The translations under genes and the position numbers were made by a program. Positions 35,391 to 49,129 of a stretch of DNA of 64,000 nucleotides are shown one piece after another. Under the pieces are notes generated by a model. That model saw nothing but the letters and a program-made list of their open reading frames with translations, was not told the DNA's origin and ran no database searches. This DNA comes from Diphasiastrum complanatum (Eukaryota; Streptophyta; Lycopodiopsida; Lycopodiales; Lycopodiaceae), in NCBI GenBank assembly GCA_029204225.1, contig CM055096.1, forward strand, positions 1,309,001-1,373,000. The letters are read 5' to 3'. How positions within the stretch are numbered: position 1 is the stretch's first letter; every line of letters begins with the position of its first letter.

Positions 35391-37660
35391 TAGAAAATGT
35401 CTTTCATATTGGATGAAGAAATGGTCGCCTTTTTAGATATGCATCCTGAAGACTACTTATTTGATGGTTTGTGATATCTAAAGTTGTGAATACTAAGAAA
35501 CGAATATTCTGAGATATTGATCGTGAATATTGCAGAAAGTGATCGTCAATATTGTGAGTAGGGATCGTGAATATTGTGAATACTAATCAATACTGAAAAC
35601 TAAATATTCTATGATATTAGGCTGGACCAATCTCATTGAAATTCTGAAGATTAATTTGAAATCTTAAAACTTCACAGATGCTAGTGACAATCAAATTTTA
35701 ACTTGAAATAAGTCACTACTTCATTGCATCTCCGTCTCTATTGAAAAATTTTGAATATTAAAGCAAAATGACAAAACTTCACTATTGAAGCTTTGCACCT
35801 TTCAAATATAATCAGTAGATTGTCAAAACTCCACAAAGTCATTGACAACAGGTTGATCTTTTCATAGCTCTTCACTTTGACAAAATTCTAGTATATGACA
35901 GACCTTTAATTTCAATTAACATTAGGGAAAACATGATTTACATCACCTCAAAAAATAGGCTTGACAATCTTCAATGTTTACTAAACATAAAAAACTTCAC
36001 AATTTAACAATTTTCAAAAAAAAAAAAGGACATTTTAAAAACTCTAGTGAGCTTATTGATACAATGACCAAGATTTATTGAAGATGGTGAAAAAGTATCT
36101 CAATGTTCTTACATTTATCTGGTGGCAATACTGGATGAAATATGAATTATTGGCATGTTCAAGGAATTGTTGGTTATTGTTTTGACTGAAGACTATTGAA
36201 GTCTTTTCATGTGAATTATTTTGGCAAATGGTATTCCATTCAACAGACTTCTATTGTTGAAGAATATACTTTGTAGTTTACTAAATTAGTTGAATGTGTT
36301 CAATTCTCAATTAGAAAATGAACAGTGTGTCTAATGTGCTACATCCATGGACTTGAATCTCAATTGTGAGCAGTTATGGAAAGCAACTCATACCATGGCA
36401 GATATTGTCTACAACAAAAAATGAGTTATGCACTAATCAGAGATAAGGAACTACCAGGCATTTTGACTATCCCTACTTATGATGGTCAAAGCCACTCAAT
36501 GGAAATAAGTAATGCCGATGTTTTTTCTTCAATATCATCAAAGGATGAATCAATTTGACACAAACGAAATCAATGTTGTGTTTGCAGAGTCAAGACAACT
36601 AGCAACAACACAACGATAAAAGTGCACAACAACAGTGTCGAATGGGTATAATTAAGGAGCAAATTGAAACAGGTGATTCAAGTGATTTAAGTCCATTGGT
36701 GACTCTCAACAAATGAAGAGATGAGAAAGCCTGTTTAGTAAGTGAATGAACTAGCTATGTCAACAACTCTTGCTCTTCTATCAAATCCACAAGGAATGGT
36801 CGTTCAACATCAATGCGAGGTTACAAAGCATTCACATGACTTGCAACACCAATTCACTTTTCAACTTTGAGAAGACAAATAAATTCCAAGAGAGATTAGA
36901 TCACCAATGCAAGGCTGCCAAAAATCAACAGAGATTGGAGGAGTTAATGAGAAGAATCTCGAGGATAACATGATTATCTCGAGTTTTGAATTCCAAAAGA
37001 GTGATGCAAAGGCCGATTCAGACAATACAATTTTCAGTGTGGCAATTTGTTCAAGGACTATGTCTTCCTTGGGTCAAAACCCCAACATCACATTCAAATA
37101 AAAGACTTGTCAACATTGTCCGAGACTTCTTGTGAAATGGAATCAATGGACAATGGTGGAACTTACGTCTATAAATGTTTTACATCCAATACAAAGTACA
37201 TTGTGAAATGTGATGATATTATTGAGGTAGAAGCTGGAAATGTCCTACCACCGAGATATGACAAGTACTTGAAAAACCTATATTTGGAAGCTTCTAGTTT
37301 TTTGTTTAATACATTGGAAATAATAACATTTATGAATGTGACTTTTTTTTTTTTACAAAGAATTACATGGAGAAACATTGAGCGAGGAAGATATCATTAT
37401 TCTTTGCAAACATTTCCTCTGTTCCAGTTTATTACAAATGAATGCTCATTCGAAATGTCAATTTTCATGTTTAGAAATGATCAACTTAGAATCAATAATC
37501 TCTATACTGGGTTTTGATCATCTTGAAGAGTTCTATGAGTTCTTAGATGATGTAGTGAATGTGAAAATAAAGGATGAATGGGGTTTGGAAGAGGTAGATT
37601 CAATGGATAAAGAGAAGACCAAAGTTGGCACTTCAAGGCAATTAACCAAATAGTATTTGA
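35386..37660 (+). pseudogene. Unrecognised, broken coding region
   Basis: Coding-like pieces occur in one direction. A short exon-like block starts near 35395 (MSFILDEEMVAFLDMHPEDY), after a TTTTGTAG acceptor. Blocks follow at 36376-36558, 36770-37100 and 37047-37310 (CEMESMDNGGTYVYKCFTSN), and one ends at 37653 (EDIIILCKHFLCSSLLQ... CLEMINLESIISILGFDHLE). Frames switch repeatedly, and no domain was recognised. The last block is followed by Lys/Glu-rich frames to about 37760. It may be a decayed host gene or an unfamiliar mobile element. Confidence 0.3.
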
Positions 37661-39367
37661 AGGTAATAGGTGATACGAAAAAGAGAGAGAATAATGAGTA
37701 TAGCAAACAAGAAGAGCTTAGGAAGTAAACAAGAATAAAAAATCCTCTCAATGGCTAGAAATGAATTAGCTTTGATGGGTTCAATGCTCAAGGCTCAAGA
37801 ACAACGAAGCAAAAGAGTACAAGGAATGGCGAGTAGCTATGGAGATAGAACTGGAGGCCATAAAGGTATTGATTTTGAGAAAATGTTCACACTAGATGAC
37901 TACCACATGTTCTAACTAGAGCACACTCCATAGTCCAAAATAAATGACTAATCACTGAAGCACTTAGCAAAAGAAAACTCAAAATAGATTAAGCTTTCCC
38001 ACAATTCAAAACCCATCACATAGATAATGCCAACATGGCAACTTATGAAGATCTTACTAGAATGGCCACCTACTTCATAGCTAGTGTCATGTTCATTGAT
38101 ATATTATGTACGTGCTATATGTATCTAAGTATGTCAATTCATGTTAAGAGTGGTTATTTTGTCCTTCAGCTAAATTAAGGATCTCATCTGTCAATATAGA
38201 TATTGTCATGGTTCTTGAAAGGTCAAGCTCTTCATGCTACTTTTATGCAGTTGAAGCTGCTTTCGGTCATTCTTTTTATTATGACCTCAGTAGCAATTAT
38301 GTAGCATCCGATAACAACTTCACAGTGCAAATACACAGTGCTTCAGAGGAGAATTGAACAAAGTTGGTAAATAGTCATGATTTTGTTATAAAACACTTCC
38401 TGGCCGTACCTCACAAATTTCAGTTTAGGACGTGAAACTATAGCTATGCATGCTTGTTTTGATCAATTATTCAAAGCATTCACCACCACCACTTGACGTT
38501 TCAATAGATGTCGTACTTTTCATTGAAAGCCTATGGGCAAGCGCCAAATTTGCAAGTTGTGTTGCGGACCATGTTATCATGATTTTGTTTCACCAAATAC
38601 ACATTTTTCAGTTGATTATAAATTGTAATGATTTAGTTTGATTTTCCAATTGAAGAGTTTATTTGGTTAATAAATGCAAGAACTTATTTATGTAAGTTTT
38701 GACTTCGGACTTCTTTCCAAGGTCCTCTTCATCGTGAAGCACTTTTTATGGACCATGTGTCCATTTTCGTGTCATCTTGCACAAAAATTTCTCAAAAAGA
38801 TCTAATTTAACTATGAACTTTCAAGACGATAGGATGGAAGAGAATTCAAACATGTACCTAGGATTAGAGAAATGACAATCATGGTGTGGCAAGGTTGAGA
38901 CTTTTTACATTATCATATGGATGAATCATTTTGGCACTATGATGAAGCTACAAATTCTTTGTAAAGTTACAATTTCGCCTCTTGGAAATTAGGTAATGTG
39001 CTAGATGCCCTATCCTAAAGTAGTATTTGAAAAAGTCGAGATTTGTGGACAATGAAATAGGCAAAGTCTATTGAAAGATAGAACGAACAATTACAAGCCT
39101 AGACTTTTGAAAACATGTATTATGATGCGTGTTGGTGGCAAGTTGCATAAGAGTGGATTCATTGGTTATGAAGCCCCAAGTTTGACTACTATTATGCATG
39201 AGTAAAGAGATTTCTAATCATGGCGCTCTCCAAAAAGGGAAGCCCTTAATATGTGGTTGCACAATGTGAATGTTATGTAGAAATGACACTAATACTAAAT
39301 AGTTTGCAACAAAAGAAAATGGGTTAAAAGAACCCCCAATCATTACCTTTTAGATAGAGAATACACC
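37661..39367. other. No gene seen
   Basis: 37860-38100 has faint broken coding sense continuing from the previous block. Otherwise AT-rich with nothing recognised. Confidence 0.35.
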
Positions 39368-39380
39368 ATAACCATGACTA
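39368..39380. repeat. Target site duplication of SINE copy 2, left
   Basis: ATAACCATGACTA, identical to 39468-39480. Confidence 0.88.
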
Positions 39381-39467
39381 GATCGTTTGGAGCGGGTTAA
39401 CTTGGTTAGCTTGGCATCCAAACCTTCTTTGGTCCCAAGTTCAAGCACCCCTTGGAAACCAAGATGC
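39381..39467 (+). mobile_element. tRNA-derived SINE, 87 bp, copy 2
   Basis: The same unit as 31719-31804 but on the plus strand. It shares GGTTAGCTTGGCATCCAAA, TTCTTTGGTCCCA and CCCCTTGGAAACCAAG. The A box is shortened by four bases and the B box has decayed to AGTTCAAGCA, so this copy is older or from a different subfamily. It is flanked by a perfect 13-bp direct repeat. The shared ends of two independent insertions define the full element as about 86 bases. Confidence 0.85.
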
Positions 39468-39480
39468 ATAACCATGACTA
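39468..39480. repeat. Target site duplication of SINE copy 2, right
   Basis: ATAACCATGACTA, a perfect repeat of the left copy. Confidence 0.88.
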
Positions 39481-40069
39481 AGCTTGTCGAACATTGCATA
39501 GAAAGGGAACCCCTTGAAAAATTCAAACAAAAGAAAAATTATTTACAAAGAGATTCTTATGAAACAAATCAATGCAGGGAATTAGTGCTCATAAATTGAA
39601 ATTAGCATGCTAAGATTCATCTTGGAGGTTAGTAGGCTAGGTTCATGTACTCCACACCACATGGGCGGTCAAGTTTGTGGGGCCTGGGTTTTTGTCTCCA
39701 TTGGAAAAAGCAGTGGTTGTCTTCTAAAGGGCCAAGCAATGTCCTTGATTGATTATTGTACCCTTTTGAGGTGAGTTGTGAAATTGTGATGTTCTTCTTA
39801 CATGTCAAATTCCCCAAGACTTGGGAAGTATGTATAAAATCACAATGCCGTCCTTAGAAGAAAGCTGTGACTTGTGATTTGTGCCAAACATTATTGGGTT
39901 TGTCAGAACAAATTGTATCTAAGCTTTGATCTTTGGACCTCATTTGTTCCTTTTTGTGTGCAACAAAATGTTGAGGTTTGTTTGGGGAAAAACTATTCTT
40001 TTTTTGTATGCAATTTCTTGTTTGACAACTGATTGTGATGATATCTGCTTAACTGAGGCTATTTCTTAA

Positions 40070-40540
40070 AGGCTGTGCTTTCTGTGTTGCCAGCCACAGT
40101 ACTGGGCCTTTCTTAGTGTCAATTAAGGATCCAATGTCTTCACTCAGTTTGCTAAACTTACCTGAAAGGATAGTATCAAGTTTACTGGAACACCACTTTT
40201 GGAGCATCTATAGATCTGCCTAATATCCCCAGCCGTTCTGCACAGTTTGGAGTCTGATTGGGGTGCGATATCTTCTCAAATGTACTGAGGTGATTCTCTA
40301 ACAGCTGTGCTTTCCGTGTTGCCAGTACTGGGCCTTCCTAGTACCAATTGAGGACCAATGTCTTCAATCATTTTGCTTAAGGTACCTGCAAAGATAGTAT
40401 CAAGTTTACTGGAGCACAACTTTCGGAGTATCTCTAGATCTGCATTATTTCCCCAGAGGTTCTGCACAGTTTGGGTTTGCAAGCACTGCCGAGCCAGTAT
40501 TTGAATGTTCATATTTCCAAATAATTGAAGGTTTGTCATA
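40070..40540 (-). pseudogene. Duplicated exon-like segment, unrecognised
   Basis: Two diverged direct copies of a segment of about 220 bp (about 40070-40255 and 40300-40490) encode similar minus-strand peptides. The right copy is open (CSSKLDTIFAGTLSKMIEDI, within 40276-40539); the left has two stops (CSSKLDTILSGKFSKLSEDI). Similarity is clearest at the protein level, as for a tandemly duplicated exon of a Leu/Ser-rich helical protein. No family was recognised. It lies 1 kb downstream of the metallothionein-like gene on the same strand. Confidence 0.4.
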
Positions 40541-41477
40541 TCTGAGATTGAAGGAAAATTGACTGGTTAGCAGCATGCTAGAAGTACTTCCTGTTCTCTT
40601 AACTCAGTTTGTGATTGAATCTAACATAGGAGAGGAATATTCTACAGGAATGTTCTACAGGGAGATTAGTTTGACTTGGTTCATCTTATCGGATGGGATT
40701 TTTTTTTAATAGCATCTTCCAGGAATAGATCCTGGAACAGCTATATCCGAGAAAACTATTGAAAAAACCATGTGAATACCCATTACTTGGTGAATATAAA
40801 ACCTTTTGAGTAATGACCCTTAAAGTTTAAAATTCCACATTCAAGTGCATGTCCAAGACTTGGATAATTAGTCTAGAATCATAAATCAAATCTTGCAGTG
40901 CATGTTAGATCCAGTCTAAATGAGCAAGTACTAAGAACAATGGGTGAGATCACAAGCAAACTGTACAGCATCAAAAGTGTTGGTCATCTAGGCGAGGTTT
41001 GTCTTTGGGCATGCAAATTTATTTCTGCCCCCACTTCAGAAACACTAGGTGACAATAAGTAACCAACTTCAGAAAAAACATCCACCGATTTCGCACTATG
41101 AAGCAAACAAGCATCAAGTGATTGAACATGACACCGTAGAGGATATTTGTAACAGTAAATGCTTATAGATTATAATATAATCATTATATAAGGAAGACTA
41201 TATGTATTTCATTTCCTTCTCCATTACCAACACAACTGCATATAATCTCTTCATCCTGCTGATATGCGAGTTATTAGAACAGCCTTTAAAAGCAAAATTC
41301 TATCCCCTTTAGCTGGCTAGACCTGCAAGCAAAGACTAGAACCCAAGCCTCTTACACGAATAGACATCCTGCAGACTGCCCCTTTGCTATGTACAGCAAT
41401 ACTTCATAGTTCTACTGGTGCTAGGTAGTTATGTGATGATACTGCTGCATCAATTATGAAATTAAAGCATTTTTGTT

Positions 41478-42129
41478 TTAGTTTTTGCCACAGTTGCAGA
41501 CGCCTCCATTGGCACACTTGTCACAGTTGTCTTCAGCCACAGTCCTGGATTTCTTACCACAATCGCAGACCCCACCGTTGGCACACTTCTCACAATTCTC
41601 ACCGCTCACTGTCTCCATTCGAGATTTCTTGCCACAGTCGCAGACACCACCGTTGGCACACTTGTCACAGTTATCAGCAGAGACAGGGGCATTGAAGCTG
41701 AACAAGCTACACAACCAAACAACGAATGATACTTGGCTAATGAGTAAGTAAGCTCCTGGAGGATTCAATCAGCAAATCAGTACAGTAATCATTCTAATTT
41801 GACACGGTATTTGCTTTGGCAAAGATCGATGAGCAACTTCACCTGTAATCCCCAGCAGTCTGGTTCACAAAGGAATCAGTCATAATTCTGCCACTGCACC
41901 TGCACTCAAAATCCGATACAGAAATTGCTTCCAGTTAATGATTCAAGCATAATATCGAAAACCCATCTGCAATTTATAAGAGAAAACCGAACCCATACCT
42001 CTGTTTTCCATAATTTACAACTGACTGCTCATAATCAGATGGCCAAGCTTTGAGACGATAAGTCCCCTACCTGCAGGCTGCTCCGCAGCCACACTTGGTG
42101 CAGCAACCGCATCCATTTCCACAAGACAT
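41478..42129 (-). CDS. Metallothionein-like protein, three exons, three Cys modules
   Basis: Exon 1 is 42129-42071 (MSCGNGCGCCTKCGCGAAC), exon 2 is 41899-41843, exon 3 is 41706-41478. Splice sites are CAG|GTAGGG, GTGCAG|GTG, TACAG|GTGAAG and TGTAG|CTT, and the frame is kept. The product is about 114 residues with 20 Cys: eight in the N-terminal part, a Cys-free linker of about 25 residues, then three near-identical modules CDKCANGGVCDC (or close variants) separated by GKKSR-type spacers. Such Cys-Xaa-Cys-rich small proteins bind zinc and copper in the cytosol. The N-terminus fits plant metallothioneins, but the triple CxxCx5CxC tail does not match types 1-4 as I know them. Exon 3 could instead start nine bases later (41697), giving 111 residues, and exon 2 six bases later, losing one Cys. 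A TATA box lies upstream. Confidence 0.85.
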
Positions 42130-42268
42130 GATGATGTTGCAGAAAGATCAAGAAAGACAAGACACGCCTGTAGATCAAGCTAGCAAAACCGGAATGCCTT
42201 CTTATCAGAAGATGATGCAGAAAGATGAAAGCAAATCAGGATGCAGGATTAAAAGGGAGGATGGCTTG

Positions 42269-42275
42269 TTTTATA
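42269..42275 (-). promoter_or_regulatory. TATA box of the metallothionein-like gene
   Basis: TATAAAA on the minus strand lies 140 bases before the start codon, which would give a 5' leader of about 110 bases. No clear metal-response element was seen nearby. Confidence 0.65.
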
Positions 42276-42614
42276 GTCCATGGAAAGCCTCCATCCAAGC
42301 GCAAAGACATTCCGAAAATTTACAAAGCGCTCCAATGGGAAAATGTGGCGGGCTGAGTCTTGGGCCTCTTACTCTTTGGTGTCCTTGAAATGTTATGGGC
42401 CCCTCCTCTTTCTTGTTTGACCTCTAGTTTTCTATATATATACATATCCATAGATACCTTCCTTGCTTCATGATTGATTGCATTATTGAGAGAGAGAGAG
42501 AGAGTGCCCACATGAGGTTATTTTAAGCCCGTTCTAGCAGCCACAGCCAGGAACTAGAGTGCCAGGAATTGGCACACAAATTTGCCCCATGTGATCAAAA
42601 GCTAGTTTCCGGCA

Positions 42615-42660
42615 TGAAGAAGCCAGTTCTTGGCTGCACAACCAGGAACTGGCTTCTTCA
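42615..42660. repeat. Near-perfect 19-bp inverted repeat upstream of the metallothionein-like gene
   Basis: TGAAGAAGCCAGTTCTTGG (42615-42633) and its complement (42642-42660) pair at 18 of 19 positions around an 8-base loop. Related 'ccaggaact' and 'gtgccaggaattggcac' palindromic phrases lie at 42546-42576. Together they form a cluster of the motif CCAGGAACTGG. A (GA)n tract follows at 42674-42713. Confidence 0.75.
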
Positions 42661-42672
42661 CGTGGAAATCAC

Positions 42673-42673
<1 letters not shown>

Positions 42674-42713
<40 letters not shown>
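42674..42713. repeat. (GA)n microsatellite, imperfect
   Basis: GA run with a single GGG interruption, immediately beyond the hairpin. Confidence 0.95.
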
Positions 42714-42714
<1 letters not shown>

Positions 42715-43249
42715 CCACATGCTATGGTTTTTTTTGGCTCAAAGGTCGAGGATACCATCTACTTTTGAATGTTTAGAGCATCATCATGAGCCCAAGTTCC
42801 AAGATGTGCATAAAAATATTTACAAAGGACATTTATGGGATGAGGATGCCATCCACTTTTGGAGGTTTGATCTCCATCATGCTCCAAAGCTTGAGGGATG
42901 ACTGTATTACCAACCACATTTGAAGTTGTTGGCTACGTCCCTCCTACACCCAACGGTGGTGGAGAGCTCTAAAACATGGATAGATGATGTTGGAGCCAAT
43001 TGCAAGGAACTCTCTACCATTGTTAGCTGGGAGAGGGACCCAACCACACTATGCTCCTCCAAGCTTGAAGATAAGCAAAATAACATTTACGAGTATACTA
43101 GCACATGAGGAACTTTATGTAATGTTACGTCATGATTTTAACTAAGTTGTAGGCTTTTTATCGGCCTTGATATGATGAAGACGTGTCATCAAAACACCCA
43201 TAGGATCCAAAAGTGAATGAGCATCTAGAGATGCTCATCTTTGACATGT
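42714..43249. other. Unrecognised open stretches
   Basis: Two plus-strand open frames (to 42901 and 42920-43108) lie end to end with one stop between them, giving peptides such as HEPKFQDVHKNIYKGHLWDE. They could be an old coding remnant. No family was recognised. Confidence 0.25.
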
Positions 43250-45690
<2,441 letters not shown>

Positions 45691-46520
45691 TTGTCACTTC
45701 CAACTTGGTCAATGTATTATGTTAATCTTAAGATCTATGTTCATAGTGGAATCTCACACATGTGGAGCCTGTTCCCACGTGTGAAAGGAAGTAGAAAAAG
45801 TACTTGTACAAAGTTAGATTCATTTTTAGATAGATCTACACAAGCGTGACTTTCGACTACAATCTAAGAAAAAGTCATTTTGGTCAATATCCTTGTAAAT
45901 AGTTTGCACTTCCATGTGAATGAGTAAATGCTCCCACATGTCAAGATGCTATTCACACATGTGGATAAGGATTTACTTGTTTAGATGTACATATTCTATT
46001 TTATAGGGAATATCACTATTTTTGTGGAGACTAGCTTTTGGTTTCTAGCTAGTGTGATAAGTCAACTTTGGAAAATGAGCATATATGGATCCTATTGGTG
46101 GATCTACATGATGTGGCACTCTCCACATGTGTGAAGGCCTGCTGGGCCAGTACACAGGTCATTCATGTACTTGGTCTATAAAGAGATCACCATTTCTAAT
46201 GAGAAGATGATGTGACATTGGCAAATTCTAATTTTCATTGTATTTTTCACATTTGTCTTAAGTTTTGATGAGTGGAATGCTTTTGTATGCTTGAGTACTT
46301 TACTCTCTGTTTACAGTCCGTACAGGTACTGTCCTCCACACGTGTGAGGCCGTCTTCTAAGTTTTTAGTCATTTGATCCATTGCTCTTGCTTAAATCATA
46401 GTGTAATGCATCTAGATCAAGATCTAATGCATAGAACTTGATAGATCATTGGATTAAGCAATCAATAACTCTTAATGATTGTTTTGTACAATCATACTTG
46501 TCCTTTTTTCTGAAAATTGA
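45691..46520 (+). repeat. LTR-like remnant
   Basis: It resembles family A LTRs in style: paired CACATGTG/CACGTGTG motifs near 45750-45785, a TATA-like CTATAAAG at about 46181, and a CACACGTGTG motif at about 46337. Its ends are not defined and it has no primer site, so the call rests on shared motifs only. Confidence 0.3.
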
Positions 46521-47220
46521 CAACAGACACTCCCTTGGTCCTTTAATATTTCCCTCCAAGACTTTCACAATTTTTTCAAAAATATGATATGTAATATAGC
46601 TTGACTAATACAAACAAGTGTCTAGCACAATATAGAACTAATAACATCTATAGTTCTCATGCATCTCTTGGGTATTGATAACATCAAAGAAATACTCAAC
46701 TACCCATATTGGGCAACAAGAAAGTCTGAACTTACTTGAGCAATAATGAGCATTGCAATCATGACATAGATCGCATGAATTTTTTTCCTGTATGTAGAGG
46801 TAGTTGACATTTTTCCATCTCACTCATCTATCAACTTAAATGCTAATGATATATTGATGTGGCCTAGAACAAAAATATGCTTCCACCATCACATGCATCA
46901 AACTGAACAAAAATGAATTTCGTCCAATGCAAGTCCTAATGTAGTACTCTTATCTCAAGGAAAACTAAATAAGATCTAGGTTTGATTGTATAAATCTATG
47001 ATAGACCTTCAACAATCATTTGATACAAATTTTATTGACATTTGTCATCATAAAATAGTCAATCACATGCCAATAAAATGATATAGACTTGAAATAATAG
47101 AAGAACATGATGATCTTTGAAATTACTTAGAATAACCATACATAAGACTCAAAATCACTTGTCTCCAACCCTTAGAGGCATCATTGCATATGTCACAAAG
47201 TATAAAAATAGTCCAATAAT
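46521..47220. other. No gene seen
   Basis: AT-rich; nothing recognised. Confidence 0.4.
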
Positions 47221-47224
47221 GAAT

Positions 47225-48330
47225 GCAACATAAAATACTTAGCCAATTTGATTGCACACTCACCATCATTGGCCATGTAGATCACCCTCTTGTCATCTCC
47301 ATATGCCAACAAAGAAGTGAAGTACTCTTTGTGAAAAGTCATGTGTGAACTTGCCGCACGTGATCAATCCACCATGGATCTAGATCTCCATGATTAGCAA
47401 GCATACATGAAGACATCACAAAAGCATCATCATTTGCATCTTGAACATCCAAACCATCCTCATCAAGAGTAATATTACCTTGCTTGTCTCCTTGATCTCT
47501 CTTCTTCTTGTAGCACTCACTTGCAAAGTGTCCTTTGATGCCACAATAGAAGCACTTGAGCCCTCCTCTTCTGGGTTTGCGCTTGGCCTCCCCTTGCTCC
47601 TTCACATGACTTGCTCCTTCATTTGAAGAAGCCTCCGTACGATCTTGCCCTTTAGACCACTTGCTTTTGCTTTTGCCCTTGATGAATATAGCCTCCTCTT
47701 GAAGTGTCGATGTAAATCCACCTCTTGCTTGAAGCCTATATTCTTCATTGATCAAGATCTCTTGAAGATCCATCAAACTTGGCAAAGTCTTTTGAATTGC
47801 TAAACTTTAAACAATGTTAGAATGAGCATCCAACAAACCATTAAGAATCACTTGAACAAGCTCTCCTTCCTTAATGTTCTCATCAATGCAAGCTAACTCA
47901 TCATTCAATGCTTTCACTCTCAAAACAAAAGTGTTTGGACTTTCTTCACTCTTTTGCAAACAAGAAAAGATTTGCCTTCTTAGAGTCAACACTCTAGAAG
48001 ATGACTTGGACTCATAAAGCTTCTTCAAAGCTTCCCAAGCCTCACTTGTTTCCATGCACGATTCGCCTGATAGCGCGAAGATCGCTATTGTCCTTATGTT
48101 TTTATGCGGTAAGGAGTATACATGGTGGCAGGATCTGAAGGATAGGCCTGATCCTACCACTTGGGATGCCTTCCAGGAAGCCATTGGTACCATTCATCTT
48201 GATCATGTGTAGAGCCCATTTGGCCCTCTTATCATACCTCACTTGATCTTGTTGTGTTGTTGGCCTCTCCTCCAAATCTACAACAATATCTAAAAATTTG
48301 CTTCAATCTTATGGGTATTGTCAATTTCAT
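47225..48330 (-). pseudogene. Ty1-copia gag-protease pseudogene, interrupted
   Basis: Reading down from 48330: gag N-terminal residues (DIVVDLEERPTTQQDQVRYD, ending HMIKMNG near 48190), an unrelated patch (48056-48190), gag again from MHTSEAWEALKKLYES-like sequence (48050) to 47807, then a second frame (47339-47785) with an intact zinc knuckle CFYCGIKGHFASEC (CX2CX4HX4C). The protease begins DPWWID but the SGA part of its DSGA motif is lost to a small deletion near 47360. Integrase and pol are absent. The family is that of 59350-60290 and 61010-62715. Confidence 0.8.
48056..48190 (+). mobile_element. Ty3/gypsy-like gag patch inside antisense copia gag
   Basis: The plus strand encodes AKIAIVLMFLCGKEYTWWQD followed by LKDRPDPTTWDAFQEAI, the tryptophan-rich core of the retrotransposon gag domain common in Ty3/gypsy elements (WW...L...TW..F..A). 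It replaces about 40 bases of the antisense copia gag between 'HMIKMNG' and the 'EAWEALKKLYE' motif. There are no LTRs or target duplication, so it looks like filler DNA or a template-switch product rather than a regular insertion. Confidence 0.55.
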
Positions 48331-48413
48331 CTAAGCTCTTTTCAAGTGTGATCCTTCGGCCAACTATGGCTCTAGCTAAGAGATCTTCTAATATGACATG
48401 TTTTTCTTCGAAC

Positions 48414-49013
48414 TCATCTAGTTCTGGCCCGTGTATGGTTTTCCATTTCACCCTCATTTTGCTCAAGAGCCTCTAAAAATGCATCTATGACATCGGAAAG
48501 TCTTTCTTCAGTTATTACTTCAGGTGTCTCTATCGACCTATTAGGCTCATAGAGAGTTTTTTGCTCCTCTAATTCTAGAGGAGGCATCTCAGTATTGTGT
48601 ACAAGATTTGCCAAATACAAGCTGGTAGTTTCATGGGACTCCTGATGTGGGTACTCGTATACTATATTGTCCGAAGATCCTAAGCTCTCATCATTTTTTG
48701 ATGGCTTGATATGGGCTTGTGTCTCCGTCATCTATGGACATTTGGTCAATATCAAGCGATATACTTAACTGATCATAAGTTCACTCCATCCATTTGTCGA
48801 CGACTCACTAGTCACACTAGTGGATTCGTCTATCGCATTAGGGAGGGGATCAAATATGCTATGGCTCAAGGGGGTAGTCAACATCCCTTCACTCCCAGGA
48901 TGATATGGCATTCCGAATTCATGGCCCATGAGTGCAGGGTTTCCATTGCAATTATATCTATGTGCAGGGGTTGGCATAATCTCGCGAATATAAAGCATTT
49001 TGTACTTATACAT
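48414..49013 (-). CDS. Unrecognised ORFs, minus strand
   Basis: Two neighbouring minus-strand open frames occur: 48765-49013 (82 residues) and 48414-48731 (105 residues, acidic: Glu-rich with EALEQNEGEMENH near the end). They may be parts of one broken ORF of a mobile element, given retroelement sequence on both sides. No domain was recognised. Confidence 0.3.
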
Positions 49014-49129
49014 ATTTGTAGTTCAGAACATTTGCAGCATAGATATTATTTTTCATTCAAAACTTATTTGTAAAGTGTAAATTTTTACAGTTTTCATCGT
49101 GTCTGTTCAAACAAATTACACTATGTAAA

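Noticed and set aside
41485-41751. Plus-strand ORF of 88 residues opposite the metallothionein-like exon 3
   Set aside because: It is the antisense shadow of the Cys-rich repeats; the minus-strand frame has the splice sites, start codon and TATA box.
42615-42660. MicroRNA precursor
   Set aside because: The loop is only 8 bases and the stem 19, too short for a typical plant precursor. Kept as an inverted repeat.
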